64,000 nt of DNA from Xenosphaeropsis pyriputrescens (Eukaryota > Ascomycota > Leotiomycetes > Phacidiales > Phacidiaceae), in the NCBI GenBank assembly GCA_022609375.1, contig JAGKQE010000089.1:48183-112182 (forward strand). The letters are read 5' to 3'. Shown one piece after another: positions 13,016-24,401 of this stretch (position 1 is its first letter; the number at the start of each line of letters is the position of its first letter). The notes beneath the pieces were generated by a model. The model did no database searches and was not told the origin of the DNA. It worked only from the letters and a program-made list of their open reading frames with translations. Position numbers and translations under genes: made by a program.

Positions 13016-15403
13016 TGGATACGAATCTAACCATAGTCGCAATTCTTAACCTTCAATTGCGGAGGCGGTTTTAGATGCGTCAAGACTCAAGAGCCACCGG
13101 AGACAGAGAAAGAGGGTCTCGTTTAGGGGTCAGCAACGGTATCAATCAATCACGTTGGCCACGTTGGCCACGTTGGCCGTGCACTGCGGAGCGAACATGG
13201 TCGATGATCTCTCCGTCGGCGATGTGACATTGCTGACATGAGCTCGAAGAGAGCTGGATTCCTCCGCACTCGTACGTATTGGTACGCACGTAATACAGAG
13301 AGTATCGACATGAATATGAATACATGTGTTCATATTCATTTATGTTCACTCCAAACAGTCCCACTCTTCTTCCTAGGTGCTCCCCTCGTTATTCTTTGCA
13401 TGCTTCTCATTAACAACTCACAGTGCTAGCGGTATTCATAGCCTTGCAACTAAATCTCAACAGACCCAATACCTTCCACGTGCCTCAAATCTGACTTCCC
13501 CACTGATACCATCCAAGACTATTCTACAACGCTGCATCCCCCCCCCCCCTCCCCCCTTCCTCCGCAGTGCGTCTAAAAGACAAACGCCGAAGACAGACTT
13601 GCATGTCTTCGGACTTTATTATGATTTTCTTTTACAAATTCATCAAATGCAGGTGCCTTTGGATGAGCGTGACGAGGGAAAAAGAGGGAATTTGGAAGCA
13701 CTGGTTGAGAGGCAGATCTTCGGCCAGCATTGACACGAGGAAACAAAGTACATACCTATCTCGCCTCCACTAAGCCGTTGCCACCCAGCCCCGTAAAGCA
13801 GGGTGCTGGTGCAACACAGCTGTGTCCTCTTGCAGAAGGTCTCATTCTTCAGAGCAGCAGGAAAGAAAGAAAGGAATACATTACACATGTGCATATTGAA
13901 TGCTCCGGGGTATATTCTGGTGCCCTTCCCTACCTCGAGGTCTCCTTTAAAGGTGTCGTTCGGCGATGATAGGATGGATGGATGGACTCGAGTTGGCGGC
14001 TGTCTAGAACAGGGAGCCAAGCGTCGTTGAAACTTTGGTGGCGTATTCGAAGCTATGATACTTGCATCCTTCAGACACAGTCCTTGGAGTGCAATGCTTG
14101 GCCATGGAAACGGGTCGGAATGGTGAGAGCTAAGTATCGATACCTTACCCCTCACGAGAGGAGGCCCTTTCGCCGCACTACTGGATGGATGTCATCGTTG
14201 TCTGCCCCTCCACCTTTCATATTTGGCCCGAGGTTGTACCCCGAGTTATGTTATTTGCACGATAAGTACATACTTAGATACAGCTTCAAGGGCATGTTCG
14301 ACGATTTATTGCTCTTTGCTTACGGATATCAGTACCCCAGCGCTGCCAGTACTTCGGACTCCACTACAGTATGGAGTAATACCAGGGCGAATATAGATGC
14401 TCACGGTGGACGAGTGGATGAGAACGAAGATAAGTGTGAGGGTGAGGGGGGAGTGGACGAGGGGAATGAGTAGAAGGACCTTGCTGCCACGATTTGGCCG
14501 AGAAGATCATGGGCTGTGCATTGTTGATTTTCTCATAGAACTGTGGAATAGAACGCATGTACGTAGTAAAGAAGCCGCTACCTTTACAAAAAATTTCCTA
14601 TCTACATACATACATACACACATACATGCATATTATGTACAATTGTCTTGGCCTAGAAAGGCGGCGGGTATCATTATCCCCCAATGCAGACATGACAGTC
14701 ACATCTTCTCTTCAAACCTCCTGCTCGCCGCACCTTCTTGGGGGTTATTTTGCCGTCTTTCCTTGTCATCTTCCGAAGTATTGATACCCCACGGTGCCAC
14801 GGTTCTACGGCTTCCTCCATCGTTCGTTCGCGAATTTGACGCTTCTTACTCGGTGCTCATCCTCTCCACTCATCTGACCCTCCTAATTGCCTTCGCCAAC
14901 CTAGTCTCGTTGCTCCATCGACCCCAATACCCCAGTTCCCCAATGAGATCATGCCTGTCGAGAGAGTATGAATGTCAAGACGAGACCAGCTAGCGACGAT
15001 TGCGTACAAGCTTTGCCTTTCCGACGCAGAGCATCAGAGCATGTTACCTAACTGACTGTATTCATATCCTACCTATTCTAACCTACGGGACCAGAGGAGA
15101 TGGGCCTTCCCCGTGCCCGAGGTTGCTGTGGTGCGGTCGACGATGCTCGAAAGCTGAGCGTGGGATGGGAAGCTTGGGCCGGAGACTGGGTTACTAGGTA
15201 AGGTTGAGAGAGTACTTGAACCTCATTACCCCGCGCCTACTTATACTCTACTCCCCCATACTATCTATCCTTCCTTCTCCCTCCTTCATACCACAAATCA
15301 CTTCCCATTCCCATTTCCATCTCTTCAAACAAAAACAAACAAGATACCCCATTTTCCCATTATACCAAGAACAATAACCGTCTTATAACCTGCAACTCAC
15401 ACA

Positions 15404-17023
15404 ATGTCTACCACTTCGATTACTACGCCGTCCAATTTCAAATATGAGCAACCTACTGGTTTGTGAGTGGCCCTGCATTTCCCCTCGCTCCCCAATACGG
15501 ATCTTATCATTGTCCAATCAGTAGCTAATCTCATTGTTATAGGTTCATCAACAACGAATGGGTGAACGGAGTCGACGGCAAGACTTTTGAGGTCATTAAC
15601 CCATCCACCGAAAAGGTCATCTGCTCTGTATCCGAAGCCACGGAAAAGGATGTCGATATTGCAGTGTCCGCAGCCCGCAAGGCCTTCAACGGCCCATGGA
15701 GTAAAGAGACCCCAGAGAACAGAGGCAAACTCCTTGTCAACCTCGCCACCCTCGTTGAGAAGAACGCCGACCTCTTGGCTGCTGTCGAGTCGCTAGACAA
15801 CGGAAAGGCTATCTCCATGGCCAAGGGCGATGTTGGCATGGTCGCTGGATGTTTAAGATACTACGGAGGTTGGGCTGATAAGATTGAGGGCAAGGTCATT
15901 GATACCAACCCAGACACCTTCACATACACTAAGCAAGAGCCCGTAAGTACACTTCTCTCACAATCGAGTAATAGCCTTCTAACGTCTACAGATTGGTGTT
16001 TGCGGTCAAATTATCCCATGGAACTTCCCACTTCTCATGTGGTCCTGGAAAATTGGTCCAGCTGTGGCTACTGGTAACACCGTTGTCATCAAGACCGCTG
16101 AGCAAACTCCACTTTCCGCCCTCGTAGCTGCCAACTTGATCAAAGAGGCTGGCTTCCCACCAGGAGTCATCAACATTATTTCCGGTTTTGGCAAGGTTGC
16201 TGGAGCAGCCCTCTCATCGCACATGGATGTTGACAAGATCGCTTTCACTGGATCCACCGTTATTGGTCGTCAAATCATGAAGGCAGCTGCTGGCTCCAAC
16301 CTCAAGAAGGTCACCCTCGAGCTCGGCGGAAAGTCACCCAACATTATCTTCAATGACGCAGACATCGAGAACGCCATCTCTTGGGTCAACTTTGGAATCT
16401 TCTTCAACCATGGCCAATGCTGCTGCGCCGGATCCCGTGTCTATGTACAGGATGGCATCTACGACAAGTTTGTTGAGCGATTCAAGGCCCGCGCCCTTCA
16501 AAACAAGGTTGGCGACCCATTCAAGCCTGATACCTTCCAAGGCCCACAGGTCTCTCAGCTCCAATTCGATCGTATTATGGGTTACATCGATGAGGGTAAG
16601 AAGGCTGGTGCAAAGGTTGAGACTGGTGGCGAGAGACACGGTACCGAGGGTTATTTCATCCAGCCAACTATCTTCTCCAATGTCACTGAGGACATGAAGA
16701 TCATGCAAGAGGAGATCTTCGGTCCCGTCTGCTCCATCGCCAAGTTCTCGACTGAAGAGGAAATCATCAAGACGGGTAACAACTCCACATACGGTCTTGC
16801 TGCCGCCGTTCACACTAGCAACCTCAACACTGCTCTTAGAGTCGCCAACGCCCTCAGAGCCGGTACCGTCTGGGTCAACTCATACAACATGCTCCACCAC
16901 CAGGTTCCATTCGGTGGTTACAAGGAGTCTGGTATTGGCCGTGAACTCGGTGAGGCGGCGCTGGCGAATTACACACAAACTAAGTCGGTCAGCATCCGTC
17001 TCGGTGATGCGCTTTTCGGTTAG
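15404..17023 (+). CDS. Aldehyde dehydrogenase, NAD(P)+-dependent
   Basis: Three exons (15404-15462, 15543-15942, 15992-17023) with introns of 80 and 49 nt give 496 aa, the normal length of class 1/2 fungal ALDH (the A. nidulans AldA type). The protein oxidises aldehydes such as acetaldehyde to the acid. Family landmarks in order: FINNEWVNG at the N-terminus, IPWNFPLLMWSWKIGPA, TAEQTPLSAL, FTGSTVIGRQ, LELGGKSPNI with the general-base Glu, and GQCCCAGSR around residues 296-298, whose middle Cys is the nucleophile. The C-terminal PFGGYKESGIGRELGE closes the domain. There is no mitochondrial presequence, so it is probably cytosolic. With the Zn alcohol dehydrogenase 10 kb away it could serve ethanol use, but they are not adjacent. 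Confidence 0.96.
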
Positions 17024-18535
17024 GTTATCTGATATCATTGGCTTGGTGTGTTCTGACTGTATATGAATAATGGTTATGGTGGCTAGCTGAGTTTTAGCTG
17101 TTTATGATATCTTTTAGTTGATTTGAGTTGGGGATGCTGTGATTTATGTGAAGTTTCATGAGGTTGTAAGTGCGATTGATAGTTGTAGCCAAGTGAATTA
17201 TTGGTTGTATGTGTTGTTTTCGTTTGGGATGGGTATGTGAAATAAGCAAGTGGAGTGATTTCATATAGCATGAGCAAGTATATTAAAATTCAAGAGCTAT
17301 TAGGTCTATAGATTCAGGGAGCCTTTATGCTCTCGATATATCTATAGCTAGGAGTCTTTGTTCTAGTTGTGATAGTATATCTTCTCAGCTACTAAGATGT
17401 TCAATGTAAGTAAGCGCACTAACTTATCAGTATGAAAATTGCTATTTTTATTACTGGAATATCTCGACATCTCAAATAGTTATACTCATTCTATGTTTAC
17501 TATAAATTTAAATCCTAGATTCAATATAGCGATATATAAATGGCTACTACTTACCAAATAATAACCACACAAACAATCTAAAGACTATATTTATGCAGGT
17601 ATTCGATAGAGATTGGCGAGCATAAACACTATGGGTATCTTTATAAGTTTCTCCAACTTGGAAGCGACACTTAAAAATCAATAACAATAGAGGTGGATAG
17701 TGATAATGATGATAAATGATTTAGACTATGTAATAGGTTTTCTATATATTTAGAAAGACATCAAGATACAAATCCATATTATTGGTGCGTGCAAATGAAT
17801 TGAAGTTTCTTACACTTGCTATTATCTCCTTAGATGTATACAACAATAGAGCTGTGTCTAGGTAGACTCTAATATAATAGGTAAAGTCTTATGAAATTTA
17901 ATAATGTAGTTGGCTACACTAGAGTGTATAGCAATATAATTGGCTACTAGTTAGGTTCTACTAGGTATCTATATAGTAAACTTTCAAGATACTTACAAAA
18001 AGTAGAAGATAATTTTAACAAAGATAAAAGCAAGGACGAGAGTAATTAATACAATCCATAATATCCAAAACTTCTAGAGATGTCTATCCAAAGCATACAA
18101 AGTCTCTAAGTTCTATCAAATAGTAAATAAAGAGTTTTGGTGTGTTTTGGATACTATAATATAGACTTTCGGCACCCCACTATATTCTAAATCTAGTCTT
18201 GTTTATATTAGATGCTTTCAAGATCATATTCGCACCTTTACAGCAAGTAACAATATGTGTTCAACTAGACAGTAACAGACTGGAATTATGTAGGTTATTC
18301 TGCATTTGAAGTAAGTGGTAGTATTGATCGGCTTCTAGTCGGATCGATCTCCCTTGATACCAATATCAACCCGTTGACTTAGGAACTTGAAAATCACCAT
18401 GCTATATCCTCAACTATTCAATGATTTCATTACTTCCAAGAGTGGGATTTCGTTTGTTAAATTTCGAATTGATTTACGTGATTTAAAGTGGGTACTGCAC
18501 TTCCTATGAGTCATATTGGCTCTTCCAGTATCTAG
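17024..18535. other. AT-rich intergenic block
   Basis: From about 17,270 to 18,560 the sequence becomes visibly A+T-rich, with many TA steps and no open frame above 60 codons on either strand. Its composition differs sharply from the flanking genes. It may be a decayed repeat mutated by RIP, or simply AT-rich intergenic DNA. No terminal repeats or protein remnants were recognised. Confidence 0.5.
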
Positions 18536-18544
18536 TATATAAAA
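18536..18544 (+). promoter_or_regulatory. TATA box of the NAT gene
   Basis: TATATAAAA lies 102 bases upstream of the proposed ATG at 18646, a usual spacing for a fungal TATA element. Confidence 0.5.
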
Positions 18545-18645
18545 GTTATATAACCGCTTCATGGTTGCAGTACCATTCCTTTTTCATTTGTTCTTCCCTG
18601 GGTATCGCCAAGCCGCGAAATATTGAGGAGCCTGAGAACAGGATC

Positions 18646-19609
18646 ATGGCTTCCGCTTATACTGATGCACAGATCGATAAGTATATGGTGCATACAAATA
18701 TACCTTCAAGATACTATCGAAATGAAAGTCCAGCAAAGAACCTCGATTTCTTGACGGCTCTGCATGTCCACCACATATCGACTTTCCCGTATGAAAATTT
18801 GTCGATCCATTATTCTCAAGATTGTCAGGTTTTCCTCGACCCACAGAAGTTGTTCAACAAACTTACTGTGAATGGCCGAGGTGGCTATTGTATGGAAGGT
18901 AGCATCTTCTTCAACCACGTGCTTCGAGGCTTGGGATTCCAGGTCTACATGGTGGGTGTAAGAATCAGACAAAGAATTGATGGAGTACCACAGGGACCGT
19001 ATTCAGGCTGGTCTGTCTTCATTGTTCGTTACCAATGGGCACATATCTGACATCTCCAGGGTACACACGGCGAACATTGTCACTCTGGAAGACGGAGCCA
19101 AGTACATGGTCGATGTAGCATTTGGCGGTGATGGGCCCATAAAACCAATCCCGCTCATCGACGGATCCGTCATTCAAAATATCGGGACGCAGCAGATCCG
19201 CCTGATCCATGACAATATCCCCGAGCAGATCGACAAGAGTAAGAAGCTGTGGATTTACCAGTACCGGAATGATCCAAAACGGGACTGGAATTCCTTCTAT
19301 GCCTTTCCCGATATCGAGTTCTTGCATGCGGATTTTGAGATAATGAATTTCTTCACAAGCTCGAGCCCGGCCAGTTTTCAGACGTACACTGTGTTGGCAG
19401 TCAAGTTCTTGAGAAAGGGGGACGAGATATATGGGAAGCTTATGCTCTCCAATACTGCAGTGAAGCAAAATCTGGGTGGAAAGACTGCACTGGTAAAGAC
19501 GTGCACAACGGAAGAGGAACGTGTGCAAGTTCTCAAGACCATGTTTGGAATCACACTCACTGAGGAGGAGCAGAGGGGTATTGTGGGGAGAGTGACGGAG
19601 TTGGTTTGA
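18646..19609 (+). CDS. Arylamine N-acetyltransferase
   Basis: Two exons (18646-19010, 19060-19609) with a 49-nt intron give 304 aa. The intron is needed: the frame changes exactly between SGW and VHTANIV, and splicing rebuilds the conserved W-H segment. The donor reads GTCTGT, weaker than usual. Members transfer acetyl or other acyl groups from CoA to arylamines and hydrazines; in plant-associated Fusarium a relative detoxifies aminophenols from benzoxazinoids. The catalytic triad is intact: Cys82 in GRGGYCMEGS, His124 in WVHTANIV, Asp140 in KYMVDVAFGG. An N-terminal helical bundle (FPYENLSIHY) precedes it. The ATG at 18646 is the first in frame and gives the normal N-terminus. Substrate is not predictable. 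Confidence 0.93.
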
Positions 19610-20523
19610 AAATTGAGCATGGTTCTTTGAAGGAAGCAATGAACAGCTCAATTCATTTCCAATATGTTCCTGTTTCTCCTTTGGCTCGGTTTTCTCAAAT
19701 GAATATTACATAGCTTACCACGCCGTCATTTAGCTATTGGTGTCATCCAGCCTCTGACAATATGCCAATAAATTTTTTGTAACGAACAAAAAATCACCTT
19801 GTAACTTGTTACGAGGAACTTGGTGGAGAGTGGGGAAAGGTTTTGTTTGTGGGGATGAATAAGAGGTTTAATGCAAAGTCGAAGAAGAAGGACGATGTCG
19901 ATGCTATGGGTGCGTGTTGATTGAGGGCTCTACAGAAGTCACGGGAGATGGGGCGGGAAAGATGAATCTCAAACGCACCTAGGTAGGTATGAATGAAGCG
20001 CATGAGAAGGCTACCTATCAGACCTTGAACAAGGCAGACTCAATGCAGCTATGGGGCCAAAACTGCCTCCTGTTCCATGTCAGTATTTCGGCCCCATCTC
20101 CAACCTCAGCTTCAACACCACCGGTTCATAATAGAGATAGAGATGTTTCCCTCTAACTGCAAGCAATTCAGCAAGTTTTTTGCAGGATAAAAAATGGGTT
20201 TGATGCCGAGCTCTGAACAGCCTCCTTTCTGCGGCAGTTCTTCCCACCTAGGTTCGTAATCCGACCTGCAGACATGCCAATGCACGTTTCTGCCATCCAA
20301 ATTCTGTATCACCTCAACTGCATAACTAATTGGACAGGCAATATAAAAATACCCAGTATGGCCGCACACAAGCCGCAATGGCTGTGCAGTTTCTTGTACA
20401 CCACCACCCAAGGCGTATCTGAGCAAGTGTACCTCTCCCATTTCTCACTTATCTATACTCTTGGGCTCGTCACCAAGCTTTTCACGAGTAAGCTCGACGT
20501 TGCAAGAAACATCCAACCCCGCA
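19610..20523. other. Intergenic region
   Basis: Nothing certain is seen. A minus-strand frame at 20112-20441 (109 codons) and overlapping plus-strand frames have no family similarity and overlap the likely promoter of the membrane protein downstream. Confidence 0.4.
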
Positions 20524-21498
20524 ATGACAGAGTCTCGATCGGCGGAGACGAACAGCGGCATCGTGACTGAGTGGCTGCCCGTGACCACAGCATATTCTGC
20601 CCCAGCAGAATGCTCGACACGCTTCCTCGCCCATAGCGAGGTAGGGCTGGGGACGGACATGTACGCCTACGATCCAATTATTGGCTTGTATGCCGATAAA
20701 AGCTTGCGTTGCTTGCCGGAGCAGGCAACGGCGTGGTGGACTCAGACGATGCTGGGACTCAGCGGCATGTCAATTTCACTTGGACCCTTCACTTGCCCCG
20801 AGGACTATTTCACCGCGAACACCTTGGTCAAGAACAGTCTCAGTACACAGGTAGCCTGTTGCCCTTCGTAAGTCGTATATCAATGCCTTGAATTCTGGGT
20901 GCTTTCCTGTACGAAGCGATGTATCTAATGTTTGTGATGTAGTGGATATGCATTTGTAGGCTGGGAGCCACCCGTCGACGCATTCGAATGCTATTCGACA
21001 ATGTCGGCGAACCAGGTATTTGCGTATGCGATTCAGACGGCGGCTGAAGACTTGTATTCGACCATCACGACCTCCTTGCCATCTCCTCTGGTTGTAACAG
21101 CTATACATGTCAACGGATATATCTTCAATGACGCCACCAGCACAAGCACTACCTCAACTTCTCCGAGTACTTCCCCAACTTCCCCCTCAACGAGTATCCT
21201 GACACCCACATCACGAGTGATTCAAAATTCCGGAAATTTGTCATCGGGCGCGGTGGCAGGGGTTGCTGTTGGGGCCGCAGCGTTTGGAATTGCAATCAGT
21301 TGCACCATTGGGTGGTTCATCTTGCGGCGGTATCGACAACAGCGTTTCGAGAAGGTTAAGTTGGGTCCTGGCGGGGATCATCAGCCGTTTAAGAATGGGT
21401 TTGATTCGACTAGAGGTGATGTGGAGACTACTCAAGGAACTTATGAATTGCATGGAGTGCAAAGTGCTCAGGAGTTACATGGGTCACCTGATTCTTGA
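20524..21498 (+). CDS. Single-pass membrane protein, Ser/Thr-rich, unknown function
   Basis: Two exons (20524-20867, 20943-21498) with a 75-nt intron give 299 aa. The N-terminal part (1-165) is Cys-containing and probably extracellular. It is followed by a Ser/Thr/Pro-rich linker typical of O-glycosylated fungal surface proteins, a Gly/Ala-rich transmembrane helix at about 217-240 (VAGVAVGAAAFGIAI), then RRYRQQRF as a stop-transfer signal and a polar cytosolic tail. This layout is common in filamentous-fungal plasma-membrane proteins of the stalked sensor type, though no WSC domain is seen. The proposed start lacks a hydrophobic signal peptide, so either the helix acts as a reverse anchor or a first exon is missing. 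It ends 125 bp from the convergent dehydrogenase gene. Confidence 0.75.
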
Positions 21499-21622
21499 TT
21501 ATAGGAGAACGTTGTATGGTTCATTGTGAAAGGTTGGGCGAGTAGAAAGACAACACAGAATGTGGAAATGAGTGAAGTGTTAATTGTTAAAATTTGCAGC
21601 AACTTAGTATCTCACTCGGATC

Positions 21623-22566
21623 TCAGAATTTCTCCACGAAAGGCCTCAAATCGATCTCTTGAGTGAAAGCGGACCGCGGCTGGGTATGAAGATACCAGTA
21701 AGACTCGGCAATCTATGTAATCAGCTTCAACTCCCATATCCCAAGAAGACGAACTCACCGCATCAGCACTCAGCAATCCATCTTCGACGCCTCCATTGAC
21801 ACTCTTACTCCACCCCTTGAGCCTGGGAATATCAATGACCCCATCAATAATAGCATGAGCGACATGAACGCCCTGCGGGCCAAACTCCCTCGCCATACTC
21901 TGCCCCAATGCCCTCATGGCGAACTTCCCACTCGCAAACCCGGCACAGTTGGCCGAACCCTTGAGGGAAGCCGTGGCGCCCGTGAGGATCAACGAAGGCG
22001 GGAACGGCGAGGTCTGAACGCTCTGCAGCAACAAGGGGATGACCTTCTGCGAGAAGATGAAGAGGCCACGCCTGTACCCGTCAGCCAAATCTCCCCATTG
22101 ACGGAATAAAGAAACGAAGTGCATAGCATCAACTGCAATGAGAACCTACCCATTGGCCTCGAAGCCGGCCTCATAATCCTCCAAAGTAAGCTCCAGCAAC
22201 GGCTTCCTGATGAATCGGCCGCCGACGTTGAAGACGGCAGCCGCTAGGCCCGCTTCGCCGTATTTCTCCTTGATGATAGCAAAAGTGCTGTCCATGTTCT
22301 CTAGATCCGTCACGTCAGTCGAGATTCCAATGGCTTGGCCGCCAGCCTTCTTGATCTCCTCTACGATGGGTTCATAATTGTTCTCATCGCGGGCGAGCAG
22401 AACAACGGGATAGGACTTTGCGAATTTGAGAGCGCATGCTCGGCCTGTTGGAGTACTTTGGGTCAGGCTTTTGTATTTCTTGGAGAGGGTGGGGTGTGGG
22501 GTGCGGGGAGTGTGTACCCGTGCCAGCTCCAACGCCTGCGATGATAGCATAGAATTTATTGGGCAT
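21623..22566 (-). CDS. Short-chain dehydrogenase-like protein without catalytic Tyr
   Basis: Four minus-strand exons (22566-22518, 22444-22150, 22071-21759, 21712-21623) with introns of 73, 78 and 46 nt give 248 aa, the classical SDR length. The nucleotide-binding motif is AGVGAGTG (residues 10-17), followed by VLLARDE (NADP-like) and the NVGG motif (NAG equivalent). The active-site segment reads LTGATASLKGSANCAGFASGKFAMRAL: the Ser and Lys are present, but the Tyr of the YxxxK signature is Phe. The IIDGVIDIPR tail is typical of a subgroup annotated as SDR family oxidoreductases in bacteria and fungi. An in-frame ATG at 22620 would add 18 residues; I prefer 22566 because it places the Rossmann strand at the usual position. 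Substrate is unknown. Confidence 0.88.
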
Positions 22567-23424
22567 TTTGAACTCGAGATGGGATTTGTACACTGTCAAA
22601 CGGATTGTTGGTGAGGACATGCAAAAATCAAAATCAAATTGAAGTAGAAATTAGATTATGAGGAATTGAACTTATATGCCCACTGTTGTTCATGATTACA
22701 AACATAACATACCTCAATGACGAGATCTCGGGTCTCGGTGTTGCCTTATAGGTGAGTACTGGCCTTAAGTTTAGGTACTGAGCATCTCAATCCTAGTATG
22801 ATCACGTGTTGATTAAGAAGATGCTATTTCGAAGTAAATGCTTTGAATTGAAAGTGAATAACTCTACCTAGCTTATACTCTATTTGATGCCGTAAAGATA
22901 CCCAGTTCGGGCTAATATCGTCGCACTCTTTGAACCAGGCGATGATGTGTAACATTACTTCCAGTAATATGGGCATTGAATCTTGGTTGTTTCTCACCAT
23001 CAAACTCTCTTTCTTCATTGACCGAAGTCTGGAGGACAGTCTGCAGGTGAGAGGTTTCTGATGCTTCCACCAGAAACGCCGATCTTTCTGCGCAAATTCG
23101 TTTACCTCCAAAACCATGAGGAAAAGGATTGACAAGGTGATAATGCAGCGCTCGTACCAAAGTACGTGTAGAGATTTGTTTCAGTGCATACCTAAATGTT
23201 AAGGGGTCAGAGGTTCAGCATCACAGCATAATTGGGGCAAAGGATCTTGCTTCGGGAAGAACTCCCATGGAGCACTTCAATCGCCCATCGTGCGTACACG
23301 ACAGGTTATGAAGTGGCCATTGTTTGATTGACCTATCTCGAAAGCCTAGCAAGAAAATTTGTGCGAGATGCCGAGAAGCCAACCCAAACACCAACCCGTA
23401 AAACCAATTCATTCAATAAACCGC
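22567..23424. other. Intergenic region with a weak minus-strand frame
   Basis: A minus-strand frame of 80-90 codons ends near 22912 and reads plausibly but has no start, no family and no clear intron. It may be chance. Otherwise this is the promoter side of the dehydrogenase and the 3' side of RPL26. Confidence 0.35.
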
Positions 23425-23992
23425 TTACTCAGCCTTCTTGGCCTTGAGCTTCTCCTTGATCTCACGACCGGCCTTGATGCGCTCAAGGATGTTCTCACGG
23501 TCCTTATCGATCTTGAGCTTGGAGATGACAACCTTAGATGGGTGGATACCGAGTGGGACGGACTGTCCAGAGGACTTCTCGCGGACGACACGCTCGATGT
23601 GAATGACGTACTTAAGACGGTAGACGGAAGTGACCTTTCCCTCACGTCCCTTGTTGGATCCACGGACAATGGTGACCTCGTCGTCCTTTCGGATTGGGAT
23701 AGAGCGAACCTGTTGTTTACACGTCAGCTGTCGATCGATTCGATGGTCATTTCACTATCGCAACGTACGTTGTACTTCTCACGGAGCTCCTTTGAGAGAG
23801 GGGCGCTCATGATAATGCGGCGAACACTGGATGGAGCGGAGAAGTGTGCCTTGCGGGACTTGCTCCTGGAGGAGTGGAGGGCTGCGGGTTTGAGTCAGTA
23901 ACATTCTTGATGGATGATTGCTGTATATCGAATTCGTGATTGCGAAGACGATATCGCGATGCTAATAACATACAGGTGTTGATCTTGGTCAT
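23425..23992 (-). CDS. RPL26: 60S ribosomal protein L26 (uL24)
   Basis: Three minus-strand exons (23992-23974, 23881-23769, 23709-23425) with introns of 92 and 59 nt give 138 aa, the family length. The first exon is only 19 nt (MTKINT plus one base). The product is recognisable throughout: SRSKSRKAHFSAPSS, SAPLSKELREKYN, VRSIPIRKDDEV (KOW motif), VTSVYRLKYVIHIERV and a Lys-rich C-terminus ending KAKKAE. uL24 binds 25S rRNA near the peptide exit tunnel. The promoter carries telomere-like and E-box elements listed separately. Confidence 0.97.
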
Positions 23993-24114
23993 CTTGGCGG
24001 TTGGAGAATGACTTGTCGGTGGATTTGTCGTTGGTCGTCGCTGGAGATGAAAGTTCGCGAGAAGTCAGAGAATTGAGAAATCCAGTGTGGGATTGGTGCT
24101 TGGCGTGAAAAATC

Positions 24115-24123
24115 TTAGGGTTA
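24115..24123 (+). promoter_or_regulatory. TTAGGGTTA element in the RPL26 promoter (candidate Tbf1 site)
   Basis: TTAGGGTTA, one and a half telomere repeats, lies 123 bp upstream of the RPL26 ATG. In Candida and other fungi Tbf1 binds such elements in ribosomal protein promoters. A TRF/Myb protein of this type is encoded at 8443-11000. The site is inferred from sequence only. Confidence 0.5.
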
Positions 24124-24146
24124 AACGACCTCAGGCCACAAAGCAC

Positions 24147-24156
24147 GCCACGTGAT
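24147..24156 (-). promoter_or_regulatory. ATCACGTG E-box in the RPL26 promoter (candidate Cbf1 site)
   Basis: On the gene's strand this reads ATCACGTGGC, matching the RTCACGTG consensus of the bHLH factor Cbf1. It lies about 26 bp beyond the TTAGGGTTA element. Tbf1 and Cbf1 sites are found together in Candida ribosomal protein promoters. Confidence 0.45.
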
Positions 24157-24317
24157 TTACGAGGTCTAAGTAAACATGTCACTTTGTCACCTAAGGCAAT
24201 TAATTGACTTTTTTTTTTACGGTGGGTAGGTAGGTTTTTGAATCGCCTGTTTTCTCTGCTTGTTGGCGGTTCGATCCGCCTCGTGAACCATGGCCAGTAT
24301 GGCCTTACCCGGTGACT

Positions 24318-24401
24318 CCCGGTGACATACGAACAGATACACTCACGTGAATATTCCCGTGCGTATGCTCACGTGAGTGTATCTGTTCATGTGTCACCCG
24401 G
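24318..24401. repeat. 33-bp near-perfect inverted repeat with 18-nt loop
   Basis: The left arm 24318-24350 and right arm 24369-24401 match at 30 of 33 positions when one is reverse-complemented; the inner 20 bases are perfect. The loop is 24351-24368. Each arm ends inside with TCACGTGA, an 8-bp palindromic E-box, and outside with CCGGTGAC/GTCACCCGG. The structure lies about 330 bp upstream of the RPL26 start. It could be a miniature foldback element or a regulatory hairpin. Confidence 0.85.

Larger units (their letters stand above)
11001..15403. other. Long gene-poor region with tandem repeats
   Basis: No protein-coding gene was recognised in 4.4 kb. Several open frames of 100-200 codons exist, but they are made of repeats or lack family features. 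Notable tracts are AT-rich TATATTTA repeats at 11310-11370, TGGTCG at 12607-12634, an 8-bp Pro/His-like repeat at 12665-12720, ATGGAT hexamers at about 12935-13015, a TTGGCCACG repeat at 13155-13180 and a C homopolymer at about 13541-13549. The segment 15240-15300 is pyrimidine-rich and is probably the promoter/5' leader of the downstream aldehyde dehydrogenase. Confidence 0.5.

Noticed and set aside
13643..14155. 170-codon minus-strand frame
   Set aside because: No recognisable domain; Cys/Ser/Pro-rich chance composition; plus-strand frames overlap it.
14397..14993. 198-codon plus-strand frame
   Set aside because: Runs through CATACATA repeats and has no family or codon structure.
20112..20441. 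109-codon minus-strand frame
   Set aside because: Overlaps the promoter and 5' region of the membrane protein gene and shows no family.
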